From NCBI RefSeq assembly GCF_000614585.1, contig NZ_BAKX01000009.1, positions 1 to 64,000 of the forward strand: 64,000 nt of DNA, in the 5' to 3' direction. The notes beneath the pieces are model-generated. The model was given only the letters and a program-made list of their open reading frames with translations, searched no databases and had not been told where the DNA came from. Of this stretch, positions 45,626 through 55,099 are shown piece after piece. The position numbers were made by a program, and so were the translations under genes. The stretch's first letter is position 1. Every line of letters begins with the position of its first letter. Source of the stretch: Porphyromonas gingivicanis JCM 15907. Lineage in GTDB: Bacteria; Bacteroidota; Bacteroidia; Bacteroidales; Porphyromonadaceae.

Positions 45626-46905
45626 TTGCGAAGATTTCCGGCACAGCCAATCTCGGAGGAGCACTCGGCTACAACTTCAAAAAAGTGGAGGCTAAAGAGG
45701 CGACAATACTCTTGGCTCATGGGTTGTATCAGAATACTAGTGGTAAGTACACAATGAGCGAAGTTCTTGCCGATATGCAAGCACTTATTCCCCAAAAATG
45801 CAGGACGAAGAATGTGGTCTTTCACTGCTCTCTCAATCCACATCCCGATGAGAAACTATCGGACGATATTCTTGCTCGGATAGCCCAAGAGTACATGCAG
45901 GCACTCGGCTATGGCAAGCAGCCCTATATCATCTTTAAGCATAACGACATTGCACGCGAACATATTCATATCGTATCACTACGCATAGATGGAAAGGGGC
46001 GCAAACTGAATGACCAATTTGAGAAGAGACGAAGTAAGAAGATAACCGATGCTTTGGAGCACAAGTATGGCTTGCGTCCAAGTACAACTCAAAGAAAAGA
46101 TCAGATAGCAACGATTCAAGATGTAAAACAGGGGAAAGGAAATATAAAGGAACAGATCGCCTCTGTAGCCCGCTCCGTCATTTCTCACTACCATTTCTGC
46201 TCTTTGGGAGAATTCAATGCAATTCTTACTAAGTATAAGCTTACCGTAGAGGAGGTGAAAACGGAGTATAGAGGAAAGAGATACAACGGACTGGTCTATG
46301 TCCCGACAGATGGTAAGGGGTGTAAGATCGGTACACCTATCCATGCCTCAGAAATTGGACGAGGGGTAGGCTATTCTGCTGTTCAACATAAGATGCACCA
46401 ATCCAAACAGAACATCAAACCGCTTGTGGCAAACATACGACAAAGGGTCTTACAGGTGATGAGAACTTCTCCCCAAACGGAGGAGGAGCTGCATCGTAGA
46501 CTGGAGAACGAAGGGCTACGAGCAATCATCAGGAAGAACAACAATGGTCGTATCTACGGCATCACTTTCATTGACGATAAGTCAGGTGTGGCTCTCAATG
46601 GCTCTCGATTAGGAAAGGGCTATGGAGCCAATCAATTTGAAGCCTATTTCTCTGACTTGACGCACAACCACTTCTTAAACGAAGAGCTTTATGGCCAAAT
46701 AGCAGCCTCAGAACAAGTCAACAAGCAACTTACACAGAGCCTGCCAATACAAGAAAAAGCGGGCGATAATCTCATTGATGAAGTCCTTGAAGAGCTGGTA
46801 GGTGACACATCTCTACCAATAGGCAACGACGATTGGAAAGAGGTAGCTTGGCAACGCAAACTTCGCAGACAAAACAAGATCAGACTAAAGCGAAGAAAAC
46901 GGTAA
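45622..46905 (+). CDS. mobB: MobB relaxase
   Basis: The 427-residue protein starts MIAKISGTANLGGALGYNFKK and carries the relaxase signature: NPHPDEKLSD (about 72), and the metal-binding HNDIAREHIHIVSLRID (about 107-123), typical of MobP-type relaxases in Bacteroides transposons. It nicks oriT and covalently leads the strand. The C-terminal half is variable. It overlaps mobA and is followed after 48 bases by the coupling protein. Confidence 0.9.
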   Translation: MIAKISGTANLGGALGYNFKKVEAKEATILLAHGLYQNTSGKYTMSEVLADMQALIPQKCRTKNVVFHCSLNPHPDEKLSDDILARIAQEYMQALGYGKQPYIIFKHNDIAREHIHIVSLRIDGKGRKLNDQFEKRRSKKITDALEHKYGLRPSTTQRKDQIATIQDVKQGKGNIKEQIASVARSVISHYHFCSLGEFNAILTKYKLTVEEVKTEYRGKRYNGLVYVPTDGKGCKIGTPIHASEIGRGVGYSAVQHKMHQSKQNIKPLVANIRQRVLQVMRTSPQTEEELHRRLENEGLRAIIRKNNNGRIYGITFIDDKSGVALNGSRLGKGYGANQFEAYFSDLTHNHFLNEELYGQIAASEQVNKQLTQSLPIQEKAGDNLIDEVLEELVGDTSLPIGNDDWKEVAWQRKLRRQNKIRLKRRKR

Positions 46906-46953
46906 ACGAACATTCAAACACGATTATAACAGCATTCAAACGACAATACAGCT

Positions 46954-48865
46954 ATGGCACAAGAAGATGATTTGAGAGCTCTTGGCAAGATTATGGACTT
47001 TATGAGAGGACTATCCGTGATATTCCTCCTTATCAACTGTTATTGGTTCTGCTATGAAGCCTTCCATTCCTGGAGCTTCACACTCGGCATTGTAGATAAA
47101 ATCCTGATGAACTTTCAACGAACGACAGGATTATTCTCCTCTATCCTTTGGACAAAGCTCTTTTGTGTGGTCTTCCTCGCCCTCTCTTGTCTCGGCACTA
47201 AGGGTGTCAAGGAGGAGAAAATCACTTGGCCAAAGATTTGGGTAGTCCTCGCTGTGGGGTATATATGCCTACTCATGGCTGGAGTATGGATGAGTCGATT
47301 GCTCAAGAACAACTTGATGGACGATGTTTTCAATGTCGAGAACGAGAGCTTTATGCAGGAGACACGGCTAATGACCAACGAATACTCGGTCAATCTGCCG
47401 ACACGCTTTTACTACAAAAAGCGATGGAACAAGGGCTGGATTAACATCGTCAATCCCTTTCGTGCCTCGATGGTACTCGGTACGCCTGGCTCGGGTAAGT
47501 CCTTCGCCATTGTGAACAACTATATCAAGCAGCAGATTGAAAAGGGCTTTGCCATGTACATCTACGACTATAAGTTCCCCGACCTTTCGGAGATAGCCTA
47601 CAACCACCTGCGTCATCATATCGATGCCTATGATGTCAAGCCCCAATTCTACGTCATCAATTTTGACGATCCTCGCAAGAGCCACCGCTGTAACCCTATC
47701 AACCCCGCCTTTATGACGGACATCTCCGATGCCTATGAATCTGCCTACACCATCATGCTGAACCTCAACCGCACATGGATACAAAAGCAGGGGGACTTCT
47801 TTGTCGAGTCACCTATCATCCTCTTGGCTGCCATCATCTGGTATCTCAAGATTTATGAAAATGGTAAGTACTGTACCTTCCCCCACGCTATTGAGTTTCT
47901 CAATCGCCCCTATGCTCAAATATTCCCCATCCTGACTTCCTATGATGAACTGGCCAACTATCTCTCTCCTTTTATGGACGCTTGGGAAGGCGGGGCTCAA
48001 GACCAGTTACAAGGGCAGATTGCTTCAGCTAAAATTCCACTCTCTCGTATGATTTCGCCTGCCCTCTACTGGGTGATGACAGGCGATGACTTCTCCCTCG
48101 ATATCAATAATCCCAAAGATCCGAAGGTCTTGGTCGTAGGAAATAACCCTGACCGTCAAAACATTTACTCAGCAGCCCTTGGCCTATACAATAGCCGTAT
48201 TGTGAAGCTCATCAACAAGAAGAAGCAACTCAAGTCTTCGGTTATCATTGACGAGCTACCAACCATCTACTTCCGTGGGCTCGATAACCTCATTGCTACG
48301 GCTCGCTCTAATAAGGTAGCGGTATGTTTGGGCTTTCAAGACTTCTCTCAGCTTACTCGTGACTACGGTGACAAGGAGAGCAAGGTGATTCAGAATACTG
48401 TGGGTAATGTCTTCTCTGGTCAGGTCGTGGGCGAAACAGCCAAGACTCTCAGCGAACGTTTCGGTAAGGTACTACAGCAACGACAATCGATGACCATCAA
48501 CCGCAACGACAAGTCCACCTCCATCTCTACGCAAATGGATAGCCTTATTCCTGCATCAAAAATCAGCAACCTTACGCAGGGTATGTTTGTTGGAGCGGTA
48601 TCCGATAACTTTGACGAACGCATCGAGCAGAAAATCTTCCACGCAGAGATTGTCGTCGATGTCGCCAAGGTGTCCGCCGAGACCAAAGCCTACGAGCTAT
48701 CCCCGTCATTGCCGAGTTCACAAACGAAGATGGCTCCGATAATCTCAACGAGACTATCGAAGCCAACTATAAGCGTGTCAAACAAGAGGTACTAAGCCTT
48801 GTCAATACCGAGATTGAGCGGATTAAGGCAGACTCAAAACTCTGTCATCTAATCAAGGAGAAGTA
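46954..48865 (+). pseudogene. mobC: MobC coupling protein (VirD4/TraG-like), C-terminal frameshift
   Basis: The open frame ends at 48795 (613 residues). It has N-terminal membrane helices (residues about 15-110), Walker A GTPGSGKSFA (about 177), Walker B SSVIIDELPTI (about 429) and the TraM-recognition region (ARSNKVAVCLGFQDFSQLTR). At about 48697 one C is missing (GAGCCTATC expected). After that the correct frame continues as PVIAEFTNEDGSDNLNETIE to RIKADSKLCHLIKEK and a stop at 48863-48865. The present product replaces the last about 55 residues by about 32 foreign ones. The ATPase core is intact, so function may persist. Confidence 0.8.
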
Positions 48866-49173
48866 GAGCTCGCTAAATGAAAAATTAGAAATACAACTAA
48901 AGCGCGAAGAAGTTGATTCAAACTATATAGCCACCAATAGGGCTTACTATGCATGTCTGCAAAAAAACAGGATAACACTTCGTAATACACCCTTTGCCTA
49001 ATCAAACTCTCCATTAACTAGTCGCCTCTTAAAAAATTTCAATGGATAACGAGCTATTCATCCATCCTCAATAATAGGTCTTACAAGCATAGTTGCACGC
49101 CCACAGACAGAACAAACATTCTCTACTCGTATTACAAAAACATATTGGTGTTATTTCTGTATTACTTATACCC
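48866..49173. other. spacer between mob operon and the kinase-phosphatase operon
   Basis: About 308 bases of AT-rich sequence without a gene. Base composition shifts here from the GC-richer mob genes to the AT-rich leftward operon. No terminator hairpin is clear. It is a likely recombination boundary. Confidence 0.5.
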
Positions 49174-50292
49174 CTATTTCTCAATAAATTCACTAATATA
49201 CTCGGCTATCTTGACTAGTGATTTATTCCCTTTATCGTAAGAATAGAGAAAGCATCGCATATAGTTTTGATAATCTTCACCCTCTGGTAAATACTCTTCG
49301 AAGTAGTAATAATGTAACCCTAGAATACCATTAGCAAAAGATCGATCAAACTTATAGTCTGAATACCTAATGTAATGTGTCAAATCTTCAATTGAATACT
49401 TTATTAACTTGCGATATTCTTCATCCTCTCGTGCTTTAATTAGAATTTTTTTATACTCCACATATGCTTTCTCATAGTTTGATGTAAGCAATAGAGCTAA
49501 TGAAAAATTAAAATCGCATATAGGACTACCTAGAGAGCTATCCTCTTGAATCTCCTCTGCTACTCTGAGAGCCTCGTCAAAGAGACCTAATAGCAGATTT
49601 GCGTTAACAATGTTTATTTTATCATCTAGCGCAAGAGCGATTTCTTTACTTAAATTATATTGTCTTTTTTTTATTAGCAAGGGGATCGCACTATAAAGAT
49701 CTTTGCCACCATATCGAATATCAATGTTAAGAAGTTTTGCTCTCTCACGTAGAAGAATTTTATATAGTTTTTCAATTTGATCGTTGGACATGACAGGGTA
49801 TAAGTTAAACCAATTTTGAACTTCATCATTTTTGGTAAGACTTCTAGACTGCAATATTAGATGAACCAAGTATGGATCGTACTCTATCATACTTGGCGGA
49901 CAATCAAAATCATCATTCAAGAGTGTTCTCTCTTGTGCTGTAAAATTTTCCGAAGAATAACCTCGTTTGGCATAGTCCACATCTTCTGGGTCTTCTCCAA
50001 ACGTGAGAAGTTCAGCCTTTTTTTTCTTATAGAGAGCTAATTTTTTTTGAATATCTTCTACCAAACCAACTTCTGCAGAAGGCAAAGATTCAAATGGGCC
50101 TAGATAAGTTTCTATAAATTTGCTTTTCTCTTGGTAGTTTTGATAGAACCAAATTGAGCCAATCCCTATGCAGACAAATAAAGGAAGAAGAACATAGATA
50201 AATTTTTTAGAGGACTTTGGCTTCTTTAGGATAGGCTTTTTATCTCCTGATGATTCCATCGCATAATGACGACCTTGTTGTTTGATGATCAT
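49174..50292 (-). CDS. membrane-anchored TPR-like protein
   Basis: The protein has 372 residues (an internal ATG, MESSGDKK, at residue 12 is an alternative start). A short basic cytoplasmic N terminus (KPILKKPKSSKKF) precedes one membrane helix (IYVLLPLFVCIGIGSIWFY, about 32-50). The remainder is helical with TPR/SEL1-like units (ANLLLGLFDEALRVAEEIQE, FNFSLALLLTSNYEKAYVEY). It is the last gene of the operon, 77 bases after the kinase. It may be a periplasmic or cytoplasmic scaffold. No named family recognised. Confidence 0.6.
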   Translation of the reverse strand: MIIKQQGRHYAMESSGDKKPILKKPKSSKKFIYVLLPLFVCIGIGSIWFYQNYQEKSKFIETYLGPFESLPSAEVGLVEDIQKKLALYKKKKAELLTFGEDPEDVDYAKRGYSSENFTAQERTLLNDDFDCPPSMIEYDPYLVHLILQSRSLTKNDEVQNWFNLYPVMSNDQIEKLYKILLRERAKLLNIDIRYGGKDLYSAIPLLIKKRQYNLSKEIALALDDKINIVNANLLLGLFDEALRVAEEIQEDSSLGSPICDFNFSLALLLTSNYEKAYVEYKKILIKAREDEEYRKLIKYSIEDLTHYIRYSDYKFDRSFANGILGLHYYYFEEYLPEGEDYQNYMRCFLYSYDKGNKSLVKIAEYISEFIEK

Positions 50293-50369
50293 ATGGCTTA
50301 CTATTTTATTTATAATATGAGTATTATTGACACTTAATTTCTTGTTTATAAGTTTACAACTCTATCTTT

Positions 50370-51848
50370 TTATGATAAGTTAAATATTCTTCGCCAGAAT
50401 GATATTTGGTTGACAATCTCTAAAGATCCAACCTCTAATTTAGGAAGCTCAGAAAAAACTTCCGAATATTCGGGCATTCCAACTACAAGTTCTTTTCTTT
50501 TGTATATTTTGGGCCTTATAACGAGATAGAGTGGATATTTTCCCTTCTTCTCTGAACACATATGGGTGGCTCTAAAATTAAAGACAGATGCTATTCGAGG
50601 TTTGATGGTTACATCCACTTCTTGCAGTATTGTAAACTCATCAACAGCCGTCCTCATTAGCAAAACAGCAATGCCTGTAGCTGGGACACTAGCATTGTGT
50701 GTTAATATACATGAAAATTCTAGCTGGGCTTGTTCATGGCGTCTCTCCTTGAGGTTATTAAATGTCTGACACCTCCAACTAATCTGTTTGAAATAATCCA
50801 TGTCGATTGGAGATATTGGGGACTGCTCAATCTTTTTAACCTCAGTGGCTAGCATACGCCCCCAGTCTTCTGCCGAAGGCCGTTTATGAGGATTATCCCA
50901 GCCTTCCCCTTTGTTGAAAGCTCTTAGAAACAGAATTCTTACAACCTGTGGACAAGCCTTAAGATTCTCGTGAAAATTACTTATCACTTCAAAATACTTC
51001 GACATTACCCCATGAGGGTAGAGTCCTGCCTCAATCATAGCGCGTGTTGTCTCGCAATGATCGTAAGGGGGAGAACAGGTGCCAGTAAAGGGGTGTATTA
51101 GAAATAGCGATTTGTAAATAATCACAGCAAGAGAGAAGTTATCCCAGGAAACATTGAAAAGCGAGTCCTGTGGTTTCTCTATTGGACTATAGTCTGGTGT
51201 ACAGGCCGTCGCTGAAAATAGAAGCTTTTTACCCTCCGATATTTGTATGCTATCAATATCACAAATGGATACCTGTCCACTCGCATTCACAAGAATATTG
51301 TCGGGTTTCAGGTCCACAAAAACATAGGTTCCTAAACGATGCACTTGGTATAAAGGATAACAAACATTAGCAATTAACTTCAATCTTCCTAATAGACCTC
51401 TAGGGTGGCGTACATCGAACTTATCCCAGTCTTCTGCAGTCCAATTCTGCCAATAGCTTTTAATACTCTTACTTGGGAGTTTAGTATTGATAATTAATTG
51501 GGAGAGTTTGATGCTACGTTCAAATGCTAAGGGCATTAGAATCCCGACGAAGTACTTTTGTTTGTTATATAATACAGCGACAGGCCACGAAAGCATCCAC
51601 ATAGAATCCTCCACTCTATCTGGCTGATGCTCTACCATATAAAGCATCTTCTTCTCCAACAGGAACAAATCTCTCTGCTTTTGAGAGGCTAGCTCCAAGT
51701 CGATAGCCTTATGGTAAAGCTTGGCACAGTAGCCTCTAGAAAAGGTTTTCGAGGATTTTATGTTATAGATAGATCCCTCTCCTCCCTTGCTAAGGACTTT
51801 ACTTTCTAACGTAACAGTCTCACCTGTTTGTGTGTAGTATGTCTCCAT
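50370..51848 (-). CDS. Ser/Thr protein-kinase-like protein of a TerY-P-type triad
   Basis: The 492-residue protein has an N-terminal kinase fold: glycine loop LSKGGEGSIY (about 19-28), CAKLYHK with the VAIK-type Lys (about 43), catalytic loop YVFVDLKPDNILVN (about 176-189; Asp, Lys and Asn present, His-Arg replaced) and a DFG variant CDIDS (about 196). After about residue 330 a beta-rich C-terminal region (LEFSCILTHNASVPATGIAV, LYLVIRPKIYKRKELVVGMP) has no recognised family. It overlaps the phosphatase by one base. Kinase, PP2C and vWA genes together form the TerY-P triad, predicted to be a phosphorylation switch. Confidence 0.8.
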   Translation of the reverse strand: METYYTQTGETVTLESKVLSKGGEGSIYNIKSSKTFSRGYCAKLYHKAIDLELASQKQRDLFLLEKKMLYMVEHQPDRVEDSMWMLSWPVAVLYNKQKYFVGILMPLAFERSIKLSQLIINTKLPSKSIKSYWQNWTAEDWDKFDVRHPRGLLGRLKLIANVCYPLYQVHRLGTYVFVDLKPDNILVNASGQVSICDIDSIQISEGKKLLFSATACTPDYSPIEKPQDSLFNVSWDNFSLAVIIYKSLFLIHPFTGTCSPPYDHCETTRAMIEAGLYPHGVMSKYFEVISNFHENLKACPQVVRILFLRAFNKGEGWDNPHKRPSAEDWGRMLATEVKKIEQSPISPIDMDYFKQISWRCQTFNNLKERRHEQAQLEFSCILTHNASVPATGIAVLLMRTAVDEFTILQEVDVTIKPRIASVFNFRATHMCSEKKGKYPLYLVIRPKIYKRKELVVGMPEYSEVFSELPKLEVGSLEIVNQISFWRRIFNLS

Positions 51849-53290
51849 TAGTGATTACGTACAGCTAATAGCATGGTCTTATCATCTGCTTCGTTGGCGA
51901 TGGTCTTATTTCCCTCACGTAGATAATTTTGCCACATCTGCTGTATAGTTTCGTCTGTTTTTCCAGAAGCCTTCGCTTCACGTACTACTTGAAGAAATTG
52001 AGAGAATATCTTGGAAGAGGGACGGTTGAGGTCTTCATAACGTCCTAACTCCTCGTTATAAACTGAACATTCATAGGTTGCTTTCTCCATCCCATCTGAA
52101 AGCAAGCAGAGTGCGTCAATATCACCTAAATAGACATGACTTTCAGGGACAACGACGTCTCCCAATTTACCTAAGTTTTCCCAGGCACTCATTACAAAAA
52201 GAGTTTGGTTTGCTTCTTCTCCCTTATGTGGAGAAAAAAGCGCTAGCCACTCACCCTTAGTCTTGTCATGATATCCACCACGACCATCGCCTATATGTGT
52301 AGAGAGTAAACCGTGTGGCGAATAAACAGCTATCATACAGGTAGTAGAAAACTCCTTGGGCTCTTTGTCAAGACTCACTGCAATGGTATTTAGGTCACGT
52401 TTGATTATACGCATAATGCGCTCTGCAGCTTGTTCCCATAAGTACGATTCTGGCAGTTTGTCATGCTCTATATACTTGCCAAGACGAATGAATTCAGTGG
52501 TTTCTCTAATGGCAATACGGCAAGCCATTTTAGAACCAATATGTGAATGGCTAGCTGATCCTGCTCCATCTGAGACAACACAGATGCCCCAGTCAGAGGA
52601 GAGAGCCTTGTGCATACTATAATCTTGACAAGGAAGACCTGCAGCTGTGTGTGATGCTCCTATCTGAGAAGCATGGAGAGTCGTCCAAGAAGTAGTAACA
52701 CTAGAATCTTTAATATCGGATTGCGGTGCATCACTACTTACACCAGGAACTACTGTCGTATTTTCTGGCACATTACTTTTTTCTCTATTTCTGATACTAT
52801 CGTCAGATTTAGTATCGCCTATTTCATGTCCTGAGCCTTCCCCTATTGATTGTTTTACATCATCCACAGCCTTAATTTCATCTATGGTTACATCTTTGCT
52901 GTCCATAGGATATGGTTCTCTCTTCAACTTTACTTTATTCTTGCGGTAGTAAGCATATCCTACTAGAGAGATAAGCAATGCAGGAAGGAGAAATAGTAGA
53001 AAGGAAGATTTTAAATCTTTTTCTTCTGTTTTTTTCTCTTTTTGTGACGTCGGAACCTCACTTCCCATTTGAGTCTGGGACGATTTATCACTCTTTTTCT
53101 GATTGTTGAGTTTAGTCAAACTGTCTAACTTTACCTCCACCTTCGCTAGTTTGTTTTCTAAATTCTTCACCCTTTCTTCAAGTGTTTTTTTCCCCTCCAT
53201 TTTATTAGAGTTTGTTGTACCGGAATTTGCGTAAAGACTCCCCATGCAAAGAAGCAGACATACAATGCATATTGCTCTCATAGATTTCAT
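51848..53290 (-). CDS. membrane-anchored PP2C phosphatase
   Basis: The 480-residue protein begins with a signal-type segment (ICIVCLLLCMGSLYANS), then a coiled coil (LEERVKNLENKLAKVEVKLD), a membrane helix (SFLLFLLPALLISLVGYAYY, about 95-114) and a linker. The C-terminal PP2C domain follows (about 200-480), with metal-binding motifs VVSDGAGSASHSHIG, HIGDGRGG, CLLSDGMEKA and EADDKTMLLA. The coiled coil would lie in the periplasm and the phosphatase in the cytoplasm. It should remove phosphate added by the neighbouring kinase. Start: ATG 53290. Membrane anchoring is unusual for triad phosphatases. Confidence 0.85.
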   Translation of the reverse strand: MKSMRAICIVCLLLCMGSLYANSGTTNSNKMEGKKTLEERVKNLENKLAKVEVKLDSLTKLNNQKKSDKSSQTQMGSEVPTSQKEKKTEEKDLKSSFLLFLLPALLISLVGYAYYRKNKVKLKREPYPMDSKDVTIDEIKAVDDVKQSIGEGSGHEIGDTKSDDSIRNREKSNVPENTTVVPGVSSDAPQSDIKDSSVTTSWTTLHASQIGASHTAAGLPCQDYSMHKALSSDWGICVVSDGAGSASHSHIGSKMACRIAIRETTEFIRLGKYIEHDKLPESYLWEQAAERIMRIIKRDLNTIAVSLDKEPKEFSTTCMIAVYSPHGLLSTHIGDGRGGYHDKTKGEWLALFSPHKGEEANQTLFVMSAWENLGKLGDVVVPESHVYLGDIDALCLLSDGMEKATYECSVYNEELGRYEDLNRPSSKIFSQFLQVVREAKASGKTDETIQQMWQNYLREGNKTIANEADDKTMLLAVRNH

Positions 53291-53373
53291 TACGAAGTTT
53301 TATTATAACAATACTCTCTGTCTGTCAAATCAATTCTATCTCTTGACTTAACTGGCAGAAAATAAAAAAAACA

Positions 53374-54054
53374 TTAGAAGCTAAAAGCTTCCCAGCTATC
53401 GGTACTCTCGAATTTAGTAGGTCCTCCGCCTGGTTCATTTTCTGTAATAGCTCCGATACTGTTAGAGAGCCAGCGAAAGAAGTTTACAAAATTAGTCCCT
53501 TGAAGCTTTTTTGCAGACATTCCACCCTGTGCAAGAGTTTCAAGGACAGACATGTTCACATCACTCCCCACACCAATGGCTGAAAAAGCAAGAGCCTTTT
53601 TTTCATGGAGTTTCTTTATACGTTCTCCCATAGCAGCAACAGGGCTAATATCATCGGGCTCTCCGTCAGTCATCAAGATTATCCAAGGACGATAATACTT
53701 GATTCCTTTACTTTTATACCAATCTTTTCGGTCTGAAGTAAGTGTGATTCCTTCTTCAATAGCCTCAAGCATAGGTGTTGTACTATTGGCTGTAAGCGTA
53801 GGCATCTCAAAGTCTGTCAACAACGCAGGTGCCTGTATCTGTTGAACTATACCGCCAAAAGTTATGATTGCTACCTCAAGACGAGAAGCAGCAGTCTCAT
53901 CTTCCAGTGTTTGTTCTTGGAACTGCTGCAACCCCTTGTTTAGTTCTCTGATAGGTTCTCCAGACATAGAACCAGAAGTGTCTAATAGAAGCACGCAAAG
54001 GCATTTGTCTTCTCCATTGTTTAGCTCTTCGTGAGCAAAATCATTTTTTGCCAT
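53374..54054 (-). CDS. terY: TerY-like vWA protein
   Basis: The 226-residue protein is a vWA domain with a complete MIDAS: LLLDTSGSMSG (about 22-32), the Thr in NSTTPMLEAI and ILMTDGEPDDIS. This is close to TerY. TerY proteins occur beside PP2C and kinase genes in TerY-P triads, where the vWA domain is thought to bind a partner through metal and be modified. The C terminus ends in a polar tail (TENEPGGGPTKFESTDSWEA). It is 83 bases upstream of the phosphatase in the operon. Confidence 0.85.
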   Translation of the reverse strand: MAKNDFAHEELNNGEDKCLCVLLLDTSGSMSGEPIRELNKGLQQFQEQTLEDETAASRLEVAIITFGGIVQQIQAPALLTDFEMPTLTANSTTPMLEAIEEGITLTSDRKDWYKSKGIKYYRPWIILMTDGEPDDISPVAAMGERIKKLHEKKALAFSAIGVGSDVNMSVLETLAQGGMSAKKLQGTNFVNFFRWLSNSIGAITENEPGGGPTKFESTDSWEAFSF

Positions 54055-54129
54055 AATATTATTTATTAGTTTGAAATAATTGATTGGAATTACTTCCCAT
54101 AGTGACTTAATACTATAAGTGGAGGAGTT

Positions 54130-55080
54130 CTATATACTTCTGTTGTAAGCTCCTCCGAGAGAATTAATTGAGGAGGTGATCTGAACAAATACCTTCTTTA
54201 GATAAGGAATATCCTCATGTTCTATTCTACCCATAATTTTGTGAATCAGTTGTGCATCAACAGACGCATATTGTTGAAGGTAATCTTCATACATTTGCTT
54301 TGGCACCCCAGCGTCAAGAAGGCTATTACAATAGCGTTCATATTCTTGCAAACTATTGCATAGAGATTCCACTGTTCCCTTTAAGAAGTCTGAAAAATCG
54401 CAGATAGCATCGGCTTGTATCACTAAATCGGCGATCCCTCCTTGGCGCTCGATTATGTTTCGAGGACGTGCAGGTCTAGCAGAGGTGTCAGGATGTGAAA
54501 GATGGAAACTACCTGCAGACATCGATGTTGCAGCCTGCATATGTCGATTAATCTCTTCCATATAGAACTGGATTCTTGGCAGGTCAGCATCTGTAATGTG
54601 ACATAATAATTCGGCATATAGAGCTTTGTCTGCTTCGAAGTGTGTAGTAATATATGTTTCGCATTGTTGCCTAGGTACTCCCGAATCAATCAGCATCTGT
54701 ATAGCTCCATAGTATTCATTGAGTCTATTCATAATTTGCCAATCCGTGAACTGGACCAAAAATTGATGCAAATCTTTAAGAGCTTGAAGCTCTCTAACAA
54801 AATCGTGAGAAGTGTACGTCATACTGTATTCTTGTTTATTTTTATGATCTTGATTCCTTTCTAAAGCACACTCTACCGAAACTCTGTGTACAACATGACG
54901 CTCTGAAATACCTTTAGCATATCCCTCGTGGTACCCTTGTGTGTAGGTGTCTAATGCGGGTCGTCCCCAAAGGAAGAATTTGACAGACAACCCCATACGG
55001 AGAGTATCTTTGTCCTTGCTAGAAAGAGCATCTCTGTGCCCATCCTCCCAACCACGTTTATAATCATTTCCATTCCACAT
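54130..55080 (-). CDS. protein with duplicated helical domain, unknown function
   Basis: The 316-residue protein has two parts. The first 65 residues hold two copies of a Y-x-x-G-(W/Y)-x-(D/E)-G motif (YKRGWEDGHRDAL and YTQGYHEGYAKG). The rest is a tandem duplication of about 85 residues: LNEYYGAIQMLIDSGVPRQQ...YI...ADLPRIQFYMEEI in copy 1 and LQEYERYCNSLLDAGVPKQM...YL...EDIPYLKKVFVQI in copy 2. No family recognised. It sits between the TerY and the membrane coiled-coil genes and may be a cytoplasmic adaptor. A resemblance to small helical T7SS substrates is speculative; no W-x-G motif is present. Confidence 0.55.
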   Translation of the reverse strand: MWNGNDYKRGWEDGHRDALSSKDKDTLRMGLSVKFFLWGRPALDTYTQGYHEGYAKGISERHVVHRVSVECALERNQDHKNKQEYSMTYTSHDFVRELQALKDLHQFLVQFTDWQIMNRLNEYYGAIQMLIDSGVPRQQCETYITTHFEADKALYAELLCHITDADLPRIQFYMEEINRHMQAATSMSAGSFHLSHPDTSARPARPRNIIERQGGIADLVIQADAICDFSDFLKGTVESLCNSLQEYERYCNSLLDAGVPKQMYEDYLQQYASVDAQLIHKIMGRIEHEDIPYLKKVFVQITSSINSLGGAYNRSI

Positions 55081-55099
55081 GATCTAGTTTCACCAAGAC

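Noticed and set aside
54130..55080. Assignment as a WXG100 (ESX) substrate
   Set aside because: No W-x-G motif, and the modules are a tandem duplication with a different pattern; kept only as speculation.
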